Below the pieces are notes generated by a model. That model was not told the DNA's origin and made no database searches. It saw only the letters and a program-made list of their open reading frames with translations. The translations under genes were made by a program, and so were the position numbers. This document shows positions 37,578 through 49,905 of a stretch of 64,000 nucleotides of DNA, one piece after another. The first letter of the stretch is position 1, and each line of letters opens with the position of its first letter. This DNA is from Photorhabdus namnaonensis. GTDB lineage: Bacteria; Pseudomonadota; Gammaproteobacteria; Enterobacterales; Enterobacteriaceae. The stretch covers positions 396,748 to 460,747 of the forward strand of contig NZ_LOIC01000018.1 in assembly GCF_001684335.1 (NCBI RefSeq), given 5' to 3'.

Positions 37578-39362
37578 TTAAATTAGTACCTCTTTCTCAG
37601 AGACTGTGCCACATTCATTTAGTGTCTCACCGACTTGTTGCAACTGATACATCTGATAGTAACGTCCACGCCTTGCCAATAATTGTTGATGGCATCCCTG
37701 TTCAACAACTGCACCACGATGTAGCACCAGAATGGTATCAGCTTCCACAATAGTAGACAGGCGGTGAGCAATCACGATCAACGTTGTTTGCTGACGAATC
37801 AACCTCAAAGCCTGTTGTACCATCTGTTCTGTACTAGAATCAATGTTTGCAGTCGCTTCATCAAGGATCAAAATTTGTGGCGTTTGCACTAACACTCTCG
37901 CCATAGCAAGCAACTGTTTTTGACCAGCCGACAACGTATTACCCTGCTCTCCCAAAATAGTATGAAGTCCATTAGGTAATGTACGTACTAACTCAGCTAA
38001 TTGCACGGTTTCCAATACCTGCCAAACTTTCTCTTCTGAAATATTTCGGCCAAGAGTAATATTGTCAAAGAAAGAATCAGCAAGAATGACCGGGTCCTGC
38101 TGAACCATTGCTATACCATTGCGTAGTACCGAATGAGACAGGGATGATACAGGCCGACCATCGAGGTAAATTTCCCCTTTCTGCCACGGATAATATCCCA
38201 TCAGTAAATTTGCCAACGTACTTTTACCACTACCGGTATGACCAACCAAAGCAACAAAACCATGAGCCGGAACTTGTAAATTGATGTCTTGTAAAACTAC
38301 TTTGTCATCCCGATAAGAAAAGCTAACATTTTCTATATCAATTCGACCACTGGATAGTGGCTGATTATCCATGCCATAGCCTTGTTGAGGACTATCCATT
38401 AATTCAAATATTCTCTCACCAGCAACCACAGCTTGCTGCAAGATAGATTGCTGGGAGGTCAACTCAATGAGTGGTTCATTCAACCGTGCCAAGTAATCGA
38501 TAAAGGCATACAACACCCCAACACTAATTACGCCGATTCCATTAAAACCAAATAGCATGATAAGGCCACACAGTACCATAGCTGACACAAAATTCAGTAA
38601 TGGTCGTAATAAAAGCCCATCTAACCGTAGTACCTGCATTCTTGCTTGATAATGAGCAAGATTAGTTGCCAGCATTCGTTCACCAAAACGGGCCTGCTGC
38701 CGGAATTGTTGGATAACACTCATTCCATTGATAATCTCGTTAAAATTATCATTAACGTCAGCTAAATAACTACGCACCTGTCGGATAATTGGTGTACTTA
38801 GATACTGATATATCGCCATAACAATTAATACGATAGGAAAAATAAGAATTGCAATCAATGCCATACGCCATTCCAGTACAAACATGGCAATCAACATAGC
38901 GCTAATCAATGCTATACCACGGAATACCGTAGGGATCACATTGACATAAAGATCTAGAATAACCTCAGTATCATTCGTTACACGAGAAATTAATTGTCCT
39001 ACTGGTTGATTATCAAAAGCACTCAAAGGCTGACGCAATGCCGCATTCATTACATCAGTACGAAGTTGCCGAACAACATCAACTGATATTTGATTGAACA
39101 ATAAAGCCTGGAAATAGTGTAATACAGCAGTGATAAGTTGCAGAGCAATAAAGGATACAGCCAAGCCAATGACCAATCCAATGGGCATATTACCTGTTGC
39201 AACCATATTATCGATAAAATAACAAATTAGAACTGGGCCACTTACCTCCGCAATTGCAGACACCCACAACATAAGCACCGCCAGCACTAACAGCTTACGA
39301 TAATCTTTTCCATAAATCAGCAAACGTTTCAGAGACGGCCACAATTGACGAACCTTAGTCAT
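37578..39362 (-). CDS. mdlB: ABC multidrug-type half-transporter MdlB
   Basis: Inner-membrane ABC exporter half (six helices plus ATPase), expected to pair with MdlA. I start at 39362 ([15 protein letters not shown]), which has AAGGAG seven bases upstream and the same N-terminal length as E. coli MdlB; an ATG at 39377 overlaps the mdlA stop. The 594 residues include Walker [10 protein letters not shown], the signature segment LSAGQKQLL and Walker [13 protein letters not shown]. The substrate is unknown. It follows mdlA closely and precedes the glnK promoter. Confidence 0.94.
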   Translation of the reverse strand: MTKVRQLWPSLKRLLIYGKDYRKLLVLAVLMLWVSAIAEVSGPVLICYFIDNMVATGNMPIGLVIGLAVSFIALQLITAVLHYFQALLFNQISVDVVRQLRTDVMNAALRQPLSAFDNQPVGQLISRVTNDTEVILDLYVNVIPTVFRGIALISAMLIAMFVLEWRMALIAILIFPIVLIVMAIYQYLSTPIIRQVRSYLADVNDNFNEIINGMSVIQQFRQQARFGERMLATNLAHYQARMQVLRLDGLLLRPLLNFVSAMVLCGLIMLFGFNGIGVISVGVLYAFIDYLARLNEPLIELTSQQSILQQAVVAGERIFELMDSPQQGYGMDNQPLSSGRIDIENVSFSYRDDKVVLQDINLQVPAHGFVALVGHTGSGKSTLANLLMGYYPWQKGEIYLDGRPVSSLSHSVLRNGIAMVQQDPVILADSFFDNITLGRNISEEKVWQVLETVQLAELVRTLPNGLHTILGEQGNTLSAGQKQLLAMARVLVQTPQILILDEATANIDSSTEQMVQQALRLIRQQTTLIVIAHRLSTIVEADTILVLHRGAVVEQGCHQQLLARRGRYYQMYQLQQVGETLNECGTVSEKEVLI

Positions 39363-39373
39363 CTCTATCTCCT

Positions 39374-41128
39374 TCATACGATTCCATCCTCACTATCCAG
39401 TGCTGCTTCAATTTGTTGATAATGATACATATCACGATACCATCCTGGTTGCTCCACCAGTTGCTGATGTTGTCCCTGCTGTATAATCGAACCTTGCTGC
39501 ATCACCAGAATATTATCAGCATCAGTTAATGCAGACAGACGATGGGCACTAATAATAACCGTGCGTTGTTGTCTCCATTGTCTTAGGTTTTGCAAAATAC
39601 TGTATTCAGTTTGCCCATCAACCGCAGATAAGGCATCATCCAAAATCAAAATCTCTGTTTCTAAGAGTAATGCTCTCGCAATAGAGATACGCTGCTTCTG
39701 CCCACCAGAAAGCATCACTCCACGTTCCCCTACCTCCGTTTGATACCCTTCTGGTAAACGAAGAATATCTTCATGAACACAAGCCAGGCGAGCAACTTCT
39801 TCAATTTGCTCCTGTGTAGCATCCGGATGTCCCAAAGCAATATTACTGGCTACGGTATCTGAAAACAGAAAAGGTGTTTGATTGACAACGGCAAAACGAG
39901 CCCGCCATTCATCCAACTGGATATCTGCAATTTTTATCGACTGGAAAAGAATTTCCCCCTCAGTTACATCAAACTGTCTCTGCATCAGAGCAAGCAGGGT
40001 ACTCTTACCTGAACCTGTTAGACCACAGATCCCCAGTAACTGCCCAGGAGATAACCTGAAATTAATTTGATTCAGAACACTCTTATTACTTTGAGGATAA
40101 TTAAAAGATTTAATATCCACATTCAGGATACTGCGCTCAGGTGATAAATGACGGAGACCATTTTTAATGACAGGAGGTTCTTGTAATAAACTACGGATAC
40201 GGCTATATGCAGCACCTCCCCGTTCAACAATATTAAACATCCATGCTAGCGCCAACATTGGCCAAATCATCAAACCAAGGTACATTACGAAGCTAGTAAG
40301 TTCACCCAGAGTTAATCCCCCATTCAACACCATCCAACTACCACCCCCGACAGCCAACAAATCTGATATACCGATTGCAATAACAATTGTCGGATCAAAT
40401 CGGGCATCTACTCTGGCAACATACATATTCTTATGGCTAGCCTCTACTGCAACTTGCTCAAACTGATTTGCTTGTAGATCTTCAAGACCAAATGCCTTGA
40501 TCATGCGAATACTAGTTAAACTCTCCTGAGCTTGATTATTCAGAGCAGAAAATGCACCTTGTGCCGATTTAAAACGATGATGTAGTTGATCACCATATCG
40601 TTTAATAATAATTGCCATAATAGGCATAGGTAACATAGCCAATAACGTTAACTGCCAACTAATTTGCACACTCATTACAATCAACACAGCGCAGCCCATA
40701 ACTAGCGAATCAACCAACGTTAACACGCCTTCCCCCGCGGCAAACACCACCCGTTCCACATCATTGGTGGCACGAGCCATCAAATCGCCCGTACGGTGAC
40801 GCAGATAAAATTCCGGGTTTTGGCAACTGAATTGTCGGTAAAAATTATTCCGTAACTTAACCGCTAATTGATATGACGCCCCAAACAACCATAATCGCCA
40901 TATATATCGTAGAACATAGACAAACAACGCTACGACCAACATAACACCAATCCATATCATCAATTGGTAAGATGACATAGATCCAGCACTAACACCATCA
41001 ACAATGACACCCACCAAATATGGAGGAACTAATAGCAGAATAGAAATGATAATAAGCAGGCTTACTGCTCCAAGGTAGCGACGCCATTCACTACGAAAGT
41101 ACCAACTTAATTGAGAAAATAATATCAC
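39374..41128 (-). CDS. mdlA: ABC multidrug-type half-transporter MdlA
   Basis: 584-residue partner of MdlB with N-terminal membrane domain (six helices, to about residue 310) and ATPase domain showing Walker [10 protein letters not shown], signature LSGGQKQRI and Walker [13 protein letters not shown]. In this half the residue after the Walker B Asp is Asp (LDDAL) in place of the usual Glu, as in many heterodimeric ABC exporters with one degenerate ATP site. E. coli MdlA has 590 residues. The gene order decR-mdlA-mdlB-glnK-amtB is that of E. coli. Confidence 0.94.
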   Translation of the reverse strand: MILFSQLSWYFRSEWRRYLGAVSLLIIISILLLVPPYLVGVIVDGVSAGSMSSYQLMIWIGVMLVVALFVYVLRYIWRLWLFGASYQLAVKLRNNFYRQFSCQNPEFYLRHRTGDLMARATNDVERVVFAAGEGVLTLVDSLVMGCAVLIVMSVQISWQLTLLAMLPMPIMAIIIKRYGDQLHHRFKSAQGAFSALNNQAQESLTSIRMIKAFGLEDLQANQFEQVAVEASHKNMYVARVDARFDPTIVIAIGISDLLAVGGGSWMVLNGGLTLGELTSFVMYLGLMIWPMLALAWMFNIVERGGAAYSRIRSLLQEPPVIKNGLRHLSPERSILNVDIKSFNYPQSNKSVLNQINFRLSPGQLLGICGLTGSGKSTLLALMQRQFDVTEGEILFQSIKIADIQLDEWRARFAVVNQTPFLFSDTVASNIALGHPDATQEQIEEVARLACVHEDILRLPEGYQTEVGERGVMLSGGQKQRISIARALLLETEILILDDALSAVDGQTEYSILQNLRQWRQQRTVIISAHRLSALTDADNILVMQQGSIIQQGQHQQLVEQPGWYRDMYHYQQIEAALDSEDGIV

Positions 41129-41244
41129 ACGTGTATATCCCGAAATATAAATTTATATTTAAATATAAACTTAAATATAAATAAATAATAAAAAAATTAA
41201 ATCAAACTCAAAATAATTGAATTAATTCTCTGAATAATAGTGGA

Positions 41245-41706
41245 CTAATCTGGTATTGGCAATACCGTAGTATACTTGATTTTTTCCATTGCAAAGTTGG
41301 ATGTAACATCAATCAACCCCGGTATACCGTTCACCATACGCTTGTAAAAAAGATCATAACTCTTCATATCTACAACTTCAACATGCATCAGATAATCACA
41401 CTCACCAGCCATACGATAAAAAGCCAAGACTTCTGGCATTTGTTTTATAAATGCGACAAATTGCTCATACCAAGCACTATTATGCTGCTGAGTTCTGATC
41501 ATAACAATCACTGTCAGCCCTAATCCTAATTTTTCGCTATCAAGCAAAGCAACTTTGCCAACGATATAGCCTTCATCTTCAAGTCGTCTTAGTCGCTTCC
41601 AACAAGGAGTAGAGGTAAGATTAACAGCTTCCGCCAATGCATTCAGAGACAGACTACAATCTTTCTGTAGTAACTTAAGCAACTTGCGGTCTGTTTTATC
41701 CAACAT
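41245..41706 (-). CDS. decR: Lrp/AsnC-family regulator, DecR (YbaO)-like
   Basis: 153-residue transcription factor with an N-terminal helix-turn-helix ([25 protein letters not shown], about 18-42) and a C-terminal RAM ligand-binding domain with [20 protein letters not shown]. coli DecR responds to cysteine and activates cysteine detoxification. Here it is divergent from a cysteine-synthase-like gene, matching the paired layout reported for Salmonella cdsH and Pantoea ccdR-ccdA, so it probably controls that neighbour. Confidence 0.9.
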   Translation of the reverse strand: MLDKTDRKLLKLLQKDCSLSLNALAEAVNLTSTPCWKRLRRLEDEGYIVGKVALLDSEKLGLGLTVIVMIRTQQHNSAWYEQFVAFIKQMPEVLAFYRMAGECDYLMHVEVVDMKSYDLFYKRMVNGIPGLIDVTSNFAMEKIKYTTVLPIPD

Positions 41707-41833
41707 AGCTACCTCTTATAGAAAATTTTTCCATCAAGAAACCACATATTAAGAAAAATAACAATCTATTTCTCCCAGTATCAAGTTAATCTATCCGCCG
41801 TCAATTATTTTTAAATTATAGAGTTAATAATTA

Positions 41834-42886
41834 ATGTCACACAGTTGGACCACCAAGGCAATCAGAGAGATTCAAGCAGATCATCAACGCAGTTCTGACA
41901 CTCATCTTATCCGCCTTAATTTACCAGTTTTCCCAGGTATCCATTTGTATCTAAAAGATGAAAGCACCCATCCAACTGGTAGTCTGAAACACAGGCTTGC
42001 TCGTTCTTTATTCCTTTACGCACTTAGTAATGGCTGGATAAAGGAAGGTACCCCAGTTATTGAATCCTCATCGGGTAGTACCGCTGTATCCGAAGCCTAT
42101 TTTGCCCGTCTGCTTGGGTTACCTTTTATTGCTGTTATGCCCTCATACACCGCTAAACGTAAGATTCAGGAAATTGAATTTTATGGTGGTAAATGCCATT
42201 TTGTTAACCATTCAGCACAAATTTATGACGAGTCAGAACGACTAGCGAAAGAACTAAATGGACATTATATGGATCAATTTACTTACGCCGAAAGAGCAAC
42301 AGACTGGCGAGGTAACAACAATATTGCTGAAAGTATTTTTCGCCAGATGCAAATGGAACCATTTCCTGAACCAGATTATATCGTTATGAGCGCTGGTACT
42401 GGGGGAACTTCTGCAACGTTAGGACGCTATATCCGTTACCAAGGGCATAACACGAAACTAATTGTTGTCGATCCAGAAAACTCTATATTCTATGACTATT
42501 ACCGTCAAAATTGCTGTGATATTCGTGGCAATTATAGCAGTAAGATTGAAGGTATTGGCCGCCCTCGGGCTGAGCCTTCTTTTATTCCTTCGGTTATTGA
42601 TGACATGATACAAATACCCGATTGCGCCAGCATTGCAACAATTTACTGGCTGGAAAAATTGTTAGGCAGAAAAGTTGGCGCATCTACGGGGACCAATGTC
42701 TGGGGAGCTCTCCTGCTTGCTAACCAAATGCATGAGCGTGGAGAACAAGGTGCAATAGTAACTTTACTGTGCGACAGTGGTGAACGTTATCTCGATACCT
42801 ATTACAATCCAGATTGGGTAAAAAATAACATCGGCGATGTCTCATCTTATCTCAAACAACTATCCAATTTCCGCAGTTATAAGTAA
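41834..42886 (+). CDS. cdsH: PLP-dependent cysteine desulfhydrase-like protein
   Basis: Fold-type II pyridoxal-phosphate enzyme of the cysteine synthase family, 350 residues. The PLP lysine is Lys52 in TGSLKHR, the substrate loop is SSSGSTA (78-84) and the phosphate-binding loop SAGTGGTSA is at 186-194. The sequence and its place next to a DecR-like regulator resemble Salmonella CdsH and Pantoea CcdA, which break cysteine down to pyruvate, ammonia and sulfide. A synthase role is not excluded by sequence alone. It precedes queC by 32 bp. Confidence 0.82.
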   Translation: MSHSWTTKAIREIQADHQRSSDTHLIRLNLPVFPGIHLYLKDESTHPTGSLKHRLARSLFLYALSNGWIKEGTPVIESSSGSTAVSEAYFARLLGLPFIAVMPSYTAKRKIQEIEFYGGKCHFVNHSAQIYDESERLAKELNGHYMDQFTYAERATDWRGNNNIAESIFRQMQMEPFPEPDYIVMSAGTGGTSATLGRYIRYQGHNTKLIVVDPENSIFYDYYRQNCCDIRGNYSSKIEGIGRPRAEPSFIPSVIDDMIQIPDCASIATIYWLEKLLGRKVGASTGTNVWGALLLANQMHERGEQGAIVTLLCDSGERYLDTYYNPDWVKNNIGDVSSYLKQLSNFRSYK

Positions 42887-42918
42887 CATAACCATTTTAT
42901 TCTAATGAGGATGTTACA

Positions 42919-43617
42919 ATGAGACGAGCTGTTGTTGTATTCAGTGGTGGACAAGATTCCACGACCTGCCTAATTCAAGCAATTAATCAATATGACGAAG
43001 TACATTGTGTCACTTTTGATTATGGTCAGCGCCATCGCGCCGAAATTGATGTTGCACGTAATATCAACCATTCTCTTGGTGTTGTTGCTCATAAAGTACT
43101 GGATGTCACATTACTTAGTGAACTGGCTCTCAGCAGTCTGACTCGCGATAACATCCCTATTCCCGATTATAATGAAAGTAAAAAAAGCGCTATACCCAGT
43201 ACATTTGTCCCTGGCCGCAATATTTTGTTCCTGACACTGGCTGCTATATATGCTTACCAAGTTGAAGCAGAAGCAGTTATTACTGGCGTATGTGAAACTG
43301 ATTTCTCCGGTTACCCTGATAGCCGTGATGAATTTATCAAAGCAATGAATAAAGCTGTAAGCCTTGGCATTGCCCGTGATATCCGTTTTGAAACGCCATT
43401 GATGTGGCTCAACAAAGCTGAAACTTGGGCATTGTCCGACTACTACCAGCATTTAGACTTTGTTCGTAGTCAGACACTAACTTGCTACAACGGCATTCAA
43501 GGTAATGGATGTGGTAAATGTGCAGCTTGTCATCTCAGAGCTAACGGATTAGAACAATATCTAAATGCGCCTGAAAAAATAATGACTGAAATGAAAGCAA
43601 AAACACATTTAGTTTAA
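42919..43617 (+). CDS. queC: 7-cyano-7-deazaguanine synthase QueC
   Basis: Makes preQ0 from 7-carboxy-7-deazaguanine in queuosine tRNA modification. The 232 residues contain the PP-loop SGGQDS at 9-14 and a zinc site formed by Cys189, Cys198, Cys201 and Cys204 near the C-terminus. E. coli QueC has 231 residues. It lies 32 bp after the cdsH-like gene and may be co-transcribed. It converges with fadM, as in E. coli. Confidence 0.97.
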   Translation: MRRAVVVFSGGQDSTTCLIQAINQYDEVHCVTFDYGQRHRAEIDVARNINHSLGVVAHKVLDVTLLSELALSSLTRDNIPIPDYNESKKSAIPSTFVPGRNILFLTLAAIYAYQVEAEAVITGVCETDFSGYPDSRDEFIKAMNKAVSLGIARDIRFETPLMWLNKAETWALSDYYQHLDFVRSQTLTCYNGIQGNGCGKCAACHLRANGLEQYLNAPEKIMTEMKAKTHLV

Positions 43618-43624
43618 TCCCAAT

Positions 43625-43653
43625 GGCAATGAGAGCCTTCCCCTTTCATTGCC
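43625..43653 (+). terminator. queC terminator
   Basis: GGCAATGA (43625-43632) pairs with TCATTGCC (43646-43653), followed by CTGTTTT. It overlaps the last codons of the convergent fadM. Confidence 0.7.
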
Positions 43654-44053
43654 CTGTTTTCACCAACGCTCCCATTATTTCACGTAATTCACCTTCAATA
43701 GACAATGCCCTTTGAGTTTTTCTATCAATCCAGACAAACGTAGTCTTAGCATCTGCAATGAGTTGATTGTTCCTTCTGCGTATAATTTCCTGAGAAAATA
43801 CACCACTTCTGTTTCTCAGCTCCGTCAATCGGCAATCCACTTCCAATTCATCGCCAAGAACTGCTGAACTGCGATAATTAATATTAATGTTGACCACGGC
43901 AAACCCAACATTGTTTTTCTGTATCCATTCCACTACAGAATGCTTATGCAACCATTCCCACCGAGCACTTTCCAAAAATTCCAAATAGCGAGCATTGTTC
44001 ACATGCTGAAACAAATCTATATGATAACCATGAACTTTTATAATCGAACTCAT
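43646..44053 (-). CDS. fadM: Long-chain acyl-CoA thioesterase FadM
   Basis: Hotdog-fold thioesterase that clears acyl-CoA forms poorly used by beta-oxidation. The 135 residues (E. coli FadM 132) have the 4-hydroxybenzoyl-CoA thioesterase-type motif YHIDLFQHVNNARYLEFLE at 10-28, with the catalytic Asp13. It stands between queC and ybaV as in E. coli. Its stop lies within the queC terminator. Confidence 0.92.
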   Translation of the reverse strand: MSSIIKVHGYHIDLFQHVNNARYLEFLESARWEWLHKHSVVEWIQKNNVGFAVVNININYRSSAVLGDELEVDCRLTELRNRSGVFSQEIIRRRNNQLIADAKTTFVWIDRKTQRALSIEGELREIMGALVKTGQ

Positions 44054-44208
44054 AATATTGCCTTATGTTAAAGTCACTCATCTGACCAGATTGGTTTCAC
44101 AATAGCAAAACAAAAAATTCACACTAATTAAAGTGATTTATTTGCAACCTTGATCACAACATCCCCATCCATAAAGAAAAATCATGAATGAGGATGATAG
44201 ATAATATA

Positions 44209-44733
<525 letters not shown>

Positions 44734-46605
44734 TTATTCGATATGACCTAACTTAATTTTGGCTTTTTCACGCAAGCTAACCAGTAAAGACTCCAGCATA
44801 GCGTTACCCATTTCACTCTGATAGCTATCAATCATGCTTCTAATTTGTTCTTCGGATACAACACCTGGAGTAACTTTATCTAGTTGGATCAGCACAACGT
44901 CATCCAAACTATTTTTCGTCAAACCATATTCTGCCTTACCTTCTTTCGGCCGTGGTAAAGCAAATACTGCGCCAACTAACACATTATCCTGAGATGTACG
45001 CTGAATAACCTGAGATTCACCAAATTGAATACCTGCACCTTTCAAGGCTTGCTCACCTTTACCTTCTTTTAAGGCAGCCAGTAATTTCTCACTTTCGACT
45101 TGAAGTTGTTTTTCAGCTTTCTGACGTTTAACCAATTCAGCAACTTGCTCTTTAACTTTCTCGAAGGGTTGTACCGTTTCTGGCTTATAATTATCTACAC
45201 GGAGAACAAATGCACGATCGCCTTCAACGGAGATAACATCAGAGTTAGTCCCTGTTGGCCCCTGTCCATCAACAAGATTACCTTCAAAAATGGCATGAAT
45301 GACGGCCCCAAAATTAATCTCTGACGGCACACTATTGCGATCAAACCAATCAGTCGTCACAACCTTAATACCTGAAACTTCCTCAGCCGCAGCTAGAGAT
45401 TCATTATCGCTAGTAGCAGCATCACTGACCTTCTGTTGCAGAGCATAGAAAGCATCTACTGCTTTTTCCTGCTTAACCGTTTTCTCAATTTCAGAGCGAA
45501 CTTCAGATAAAGGCTTAATTACTTGAGGCTCAACATCATCCAAATGGAAAATAGCGAAGCTATTAGAAACCCTAAGCACAGAAGAAATTTGGCCTTTCTC
45601 TTTCAAATTAGCTTGTTTCAACTCTTCAGGAAGAGCATCCTCTTCCATCCAACCGATCTCACCACTATTTTTCGCTGAAAACTTATCCGTAGATTTTTTA
45701 GTCGCTAATTTACCAAAATCAGCACCTTTATTTAACTCATCAAGCACTGTTTTGGCTTCAGCTTCAGTTGCAAGCTGAATCAGACTGTATTTTTTCTGCT
45801 CTGGTTGGGTATAAAGTTTCAAATTATGTTCGTAGTAAGCATCAACATCAGCAGATGTAGCTGAAACTTTATTCATTTCATCTACAGCGTCCATCTTGAT
45901 ATAGCTAACTTTCACTTCTTCTGGAGCAATAAAGCTGCTTTTGTTCAGATTATAGTAATCTTGTAAGTCTTTATCTGTTACTTCCTGCTGCGCCTGAATT
46001 TTCTTCAGCTCCAGTGTAGCCATACGGGCAGTTCTCTGTTGCAGAAGTAATTCAGCGCTGAGTTTTACCTCACTAGGCAATGCTATTTCACTACCAGAAA
46101 AAGCCATAATTAATTGTTGATTAACTAGATTTTGGCGTGTTTGTTCAGCAAAAATATCTGGACTCATATTGGGACGCTCAAGCAACTCCAGATATTTGTT
46201 GTTATCAAATTTACCATTTGTCTGAAAGTAAGAGATATTTCGGATAGAATCCTTAACTTGCTCATCGCTGGCAGATAAACCCAATGCACGGGAATATTGC
46301 TCAATCAATACATTATTAATTAGACGCTCCAAAGCCTGATTACGAATCTGCTTCATGCTTTGTTCGTCACTTGCCAACACTGAGAATTTATCTCCCAATT
46401 GCTCTTGCAATGCGTTTCTCTCTTGCTGAAACGCACCCTCCAATTGAGCACGACTGATAGCTTGGCCATTCACTTCGGCAGCATAACTACCAGCTCCACT
46501 TGTCAGGTAGCCCCCAACCCCCGTCAAAACAAAAGACAGGATAATGAGAGCCAGCACGATTTTAAGCACAGGACTGTTTGCCGCCGTGCGTAGGTTGTCC
46601 ATCAT
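44734..46605 (-). CDS. ppiD: Periplasmic folding chaperone PpiD
   Basis: Membrane-anchored chaperone near the Sec translocon that helps exported proteins fold. The 623 residues equal the E. coli length. One membrane helix at about 13-35 is followed by a SurA-like N-terminal domain, a parvulin-type domain at about 265-355 (with LIQLATEAEAKTVLDEL and SGEIGWMEEDALPEEL) and a C-terminal domain. In E. coli the parvulin domain is inactive. It follows hupB after a stretch with an ERIC element and terminator. Confidence 0.96.
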   Translation of the reverse strand: MMDNLRTAANSPVLKIVLALIILSFVLTGVGGYLTSGAGSYAAEVNGQAISRAQLEGAFQQERNALQEQLGDKFSVLASDEQSMKQIRNQALERLINNVLIEQYSRALGLSASDEQVKDSIRNISYFQTNGKFDNNKYLELLERPNMSPDIFAEQTRQNLVNQQLIMAFSGSEIALPSEVKLSAELLLQQRTARMATLELKKIQAQQEVTDKDLQDYYNLNKSSFIAPEEVKVSYIKMDAVDEMNKVSATSADVDAYYEHNLKLYTQPEQKKYSLIQLATEAEAKTVLDELNKGADFGKLATKKSTDKFSAKNSGEIGWMEEDALPEELKQANLKEKGQISSVLRVSNSFAIFHLDDVEPQVIKPLSEVRSEIEKTVKQEKAVDAFYALQQKVSDAATSDNESLAAAEEVSGIKVVTTDWFDRNSVPSEINFGAVIHAIFEGNLVDGQGPTGTNSDVISVEGDRAFVLRVDNYKPETVQPFEKVKEQVAELVKRQKAEKQLQVESEKLLAALKEGKGEQALKGAGIQFGESQVIQRTSQDNVLVGAVFALPRPKEGKAEYGLTKNSLDDVVLIQLDKVTPGVVSEEQIRSMIDSYQSEMGNAMLESLLVSLREKAKIKLGHIE

Positions 46606-46676
46606 AAAGAGGCAAAACTCCGCTTTGGTGAAATTGAAAACGCCATATTACGCTAATTCAAGCGCTAAGAGAAAAA

Positions 46677-46702
46677 AAGCGCACCAATCAATTGATGCGC
46701 TT
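46677..46702 (-). terminator. hupB terminator
   Basis: On the minus strand AAGCGCA (46702-46696) pairs with TGCGCTT (46683-46677) and is followed by TTTTTTTC. It lies beyond the ERIC element, so the hupB transcript includes that repeat. Confidence 0.8.
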
Positions 46703-46749
46703 CTATTTTAACTTACCAAATCTGTCTCGTCAGTCTATGTTTGCCAATA

Positions 46750-46876
46750 TATACCCGTTATCTTTCAAGTTGCCTCTTTGTTGGCTGCACTCTCTCACCC
46801 CGGTCACATAGTTATCTATGCTCTCGGGGATTCGCTCCCTTGCCGCCGCAATGCATCTTGAAATCCATAGGGTATA
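46750..46876. repeat. ERIC element (full length)
   Basis: 127 bp, the usual ERIC/IRU length, with TATACCC and GGGTATA ends and all consensus blocks (CAAGTTGCCTCTTTGTTGGC, CTCACCCCGGTCAC, CTCGGGGATTCGCTCCC, TTGCCGCCGCAATGCATC). It can fold into one large imperfect hairpin. It sits between the hupB stop and the hupB terminator. Confidence 0.95.
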
Positions 46877-46907
46877 ACAAGGACTGATAAACAATATTTG
46901 GTTCATG

Positions 46908-47183
46908 TCACCCATTAACAGCGTCTTTCAAACCTTTACCTGGACGGAAAGCAGGTACTTTAGCCGCAGCAATTTTGAGCTCTTTTCCTGTTTGAGGGTT
47001 ACGACCTGTACGTGCGGAACGTTCACGAACAGCAAAAGTACCGAATCCCACCAGAGCAACATCATCGCCATCCTTCAATGCACCCGTTACAGAAGAAATA
47101 AATGCATCTACTACACGCCCTGCGGCTGCTTTAGAAATATTAGAGTCAGCAGCAATCTTGTCGATCAGTTGTGATTTATTCAC
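46908..47183 (-). CDS. hupB: DNA-binding protein HU-beta
   Basis: Abundant nucleoid protein that bends DNA as HU homo- or heterodimers. I start at a GTG (47183, read [20 protein letters not shown]), which matches HU-beta; ATG codons 9 and 15 bases upstream lie on or before the GGGGA ribosome site. The 91 residues contain the DNA-binding arm with GRNPQTG (about 61-67) and end [13 protein letters not shown]. It follows lon after a terminator, as in E. coli. Confidence 0.96.
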   Translation of the reverse strand: MNKSQLIDKIAADSNISKAAAGRVVDAFISSVTGALKDGDDVALVGFGTFAVRERSARTGRNPQTGKELKIAAAKVPAFRPGKGLKDAVNG

Positions 47184-47337
47184 TCTTATCATCCCCATAT
47201 AGTTTTTACTATCGCATCAGAATCCTAACGGATAACCCGATAGCAGTGCCGTTATATCAATCCTTTCCGATATTGGCAAGAAATCATAAGACAACAAAAT
47301 ATTTATTAGACAGTTCATCCAAGTTAGCAATATAAAA

Positions 47338-47369
47338 AGGCTGGCAAGCCTGAATTCGCTTACCAGCCT
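47338..47369 (-). terminator. lon terminator
   Basis: AGGCTGGCAAGC (47338-47349) pairs with GCTTACCAGCCT (47358-47369) with one mismatch; on the minus strand the tail is TTTTTATATTG. It lies 42 bp after the lon stop. Confidence 0.85.
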
Positions 47370-47411
47370 ATATTTCATCCATAATTATTAAGATAGCCCA
47401 CTATTTTTGCA

Positions 47412-49766
47412 CTATTGAACTGACACTAATTCTGCGCCAAACACAGGATCCTGCAATGTAATAGCCAAAACATCTTCAATACGTTTTACTGGATGGATCT
47501 GTAGATCTGCAATAATATTTTGGGGAATTTCTTCCAGATCACGTTTATTCTCTTCCGGAATTAAAACTGTTTTGATTCCGCCTCGATGAGCAGCCAGTAG
47601 TTTCTCTTTCAAGCCACCGATTGGCAGAACTAAACCACGCAATGTGATTTCCCCGGTCATAGCAACATCAGCTCGAACTGGATTACCGGTCAGACAGGAG
47701 ACCAATGCTGTACACATGGCGATACCCGCACTTGGGCCATCTTTCGGCGTTGCCCCTTCCGGAACGTGGACGTGAATATCCCGTTTCTCATAAAAATCAG
47801 CGTTGATACCCAATTTATCAGCACGAGCACGAACAACGGTTAATGCTGCTTGAATGGATTCCTGCATAACCTCACCGAGTGAGCCAGTATAGGTTAGTTT
47901 ACCTTTCCCTGGAACACACGCGGTTTCAATGGTTAGTAAATCACCACCAACTTCAGTCCATGCAAGTCCTGTGACCTGACCAATACGGTTTTCCGTATCT
48001 GCACGGCCATAATCCACACGTTGAACACCCAGATACTCTTTTAAGTTATCTGAATTGATTTCAATATGTTTTAAATTTTTATCCATTAACAATGCTTTTA
48101 CCGTCTTACGGCACAGCTTAGAAATTTCTCGCTCTAAACTACGCACTCCTGCTTCACGAGTGTAATAACGGATAATCCCAATAATAGCACTGTCATCAAC
48201 AGTTAATTCGCTTTTTTTCAGGGCATTACGTTCAATCTGCTTAGGCAGCAAATGACGTTTGGCAATATTCAATTTTTCATCTTCGGTATAACCGGAAAGA
48301 CGAATAATCTCCATACGATCCAACAATGGCGCCGGAATATTCATAGAGTTGGATGTTGCAACAAACATGACATCTGACAGATCATAATCGACCTCCAGAT
48401 AATGGTCGTTAAATGCCACGTTCTGTTCCGGGTCCAAAACTTCCAGCAAGGCAGAAGCTGGATCACCACGCATATCGGATGACATCTTATCAATCTCATC
48501 CAGCAGAAACAGAGGGTTCTTCACTCCAACTTTGGACATTTTTTGGATCAATTTGCCCGGCATAGAGCCAATATAAGTTCGGCGATGACCACGGATTTCA
48601 GCCTCATCACGAACCCCCCCCAATGCCATACGCACATATTTCCGCCCGGTCGCTCGTGCAATGGACTGACCTAAAGAGGTTTTACCTACCCCAGGAGGCC
48701 CAACCAAACATAAAATCGGCCCTTTAATTTTACTAATTCGGCTTTGGACTGCCAGGTACTCAAGGATACGCTCTTTCACACGCTCCAAGCCGTAATGGTC
48801 GGTATCCAAAGTTTCCTGAGCTTTAACCAAATCTTTTTTGACTTTACTGCGAGCAACCCACGGAACCTGCACCATCCAATCGATGTAACTACGGACAACC
48901 GTCGCTTCCGCCGACATAGGAGACATCATCTTCAGTTTTTGCAATTCAGCTTCGGCTTTTTCACGAGCCTCTTTGGGCATTTTTGCTGCTTCAATTTTAC
49001 GCTTTAGGGTTTCATACTCATCAGGCGCATCATCCATTTCACCCAATTCTTTCTGAATCGCTTTCATCTGTTCATTCAGGTAGTACTCGCGCTGGCTTTT
49101 TTCCATTTGTTTCTTCACGCGGTTACGAATGCGTTTTTCTACCTGTAACAAATCAATTTCTGACTCCATCATTGCCATCAGATATTCAAGACGCTCAACG
49201 ACATCAGACATTTCCAAAACAGTCTGTTTATCACTAAGCTTCAATGGCATATGCGCAGCAATTGTATCAGCTAATTTAGCGGCATCTTCGACACTGTGTA
49301 ACGAGGTCAGAACCTCTGGCGGAATTTTTTTATTTAATTTAATGTAGCCTTCGAACTGATTAATAGCTGTCCTGATCATAACTTCTTGCTCACGCTCATC
49401 AACGAGCGGCGAGTCAAGATACTCAGCATGAGCAGAAAAATGTTCGCCATTATCAGCCAGAGTCGTAATGCGGGCACGTTTCAACCCTTCGACAAGCACT
49501 TTTACTGTGCCGTCAGGCAATTTTAACATCTGTAAAATAGAAGCTACGGTACCAACGGAGAAAAGGTCATTAACCCCTGGCTCATCAGTTGAAGCTTCTT
49601 TTTGCGCAACCAACATGATCTGTTTGTCATGATCCATTGCTGCTTCCAGGCAGTGAATAGACTTCTCACGCCCTACAAACAATGGGATCACCATATGCGG
49701 GTAAACCACCACATCACGCAGAGGCAATACAGGGATTTCTATGCGTTCGGAACGCTCAAGATTCAT
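47412..49766 (-). CDS. lon: ATP-dependent protease Lon
   Basis: Cytosolic AAA+ serine protease that degrades damaged and regulatory proteins. The 784 residues equal E. coli Lon. An N-terminal substrate domain and coiled coil are followed by the ATPase with Walker [10 protein letters not shown] near 356 and Walker [11 protein letters not shown], and a protease domain with the catalytic Ser of PKDGPSAG (about 679) and Lys of [12 protein letters not shown] (about 722). A sigma-32 promoter lies upstream. It lies next to clpXP and hupB as in E. coli. Confidence 0.98.
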   Translation of the reverse strand: MNLERSERIEIPVLPLRDVVVYPHMVIPLFVGREKSIHCLEAAMDHDKQIMLVAQKEASTDEPGVNDLFSVGTVASILQMLKLPDGTVKVLVEGLKRARITTLADNGEHFSAHAEYLDSPLVDEREQEVMIRTAINQFEGYIKLNKKIPPEVLTSLHSVEDAAKLADTIAAHMPLKLSDKQTVLEMSDVVERLEYLMAMMESEIDLLQVEKRIRNRVKKQMEKSQREYYLNEQMKAIQKELGEMDDAPDEYETLKRKIEAAKMPKEAREKAEAELQKLKMMSPMSAEATVVRSYIDWMVQVPWVARSKVKKDLVKAQETLDTDHYGLERVKERILEYLAVQSRISKIKGPILCLVGPPGVGKTSLGQSIARATGRKYVRMALGGVRDEAEIRGHRRTYIGSMPGKLIQKMSKVGVKNPLFLLDEIDKMSSDMRGDPASALLEVLDPEQNVAFNDHYLEVDYDLSDVMFVATSNSMNIPAPLLDRMEIIRLSGYTEDEKLNIAKRHLLPKQIERNALKKSELTVDDSAIIGIIRYYTREAGVRSLEREISKLCRKTVKALLMDKNLKHIEINSDNLKEYLGVQRVDYGRADTENRIGQVTGLAWTEVGGDLLTIETACVPGKGKLTYTGSLGEVMQESIQAALTVVRARADKLGINADFYEKRDIHVHVPEGATPKDGPSAGIAMCTALVSCLTGNPVRADVAMTGEITLRGLVLPIGGLKEKLLAAHRGGIKTVLIPEENKRDLEEIPQNIIADLQIHPVKRIEDVLAITLQDPVFGAELVSVQ

Positions 49767-49854
49767 AGAGCTCTCTCTTCGTTTAGCTTTCGCCAGTTTT
49801 TAGGAATCTCGTGAAACACGGTTCTCACGAGTTTCACTCCATAGAATATAAAAT

Positions 49855-49882
49855 ATATGGGGACAGGAATTTGACATTCAAT
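49855..49882 (-). promoter_or_regulatory. Sigma-32 promoter of lon
   Basis: On the minus strand ATTGAAT (49882-49876), 13-bp spacer, CCCCATAT (49862-49855). The E. coli lon heat-shock promoter has the same TTGAATG and CCCCATAT boxes. It is about 90 bp before the lon ATG. Confidence 0.88.
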
Positions 49883-49905
49883 GGCATGGCACTTTAATAA
49901 AAACA

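Noticed and set aside
46730-46915. A 61-codon frame between ppiD and hupB
   Set aside because: It is mostly the translation of the ERIC repeat, and the same peptide appears upstream of ybaY.
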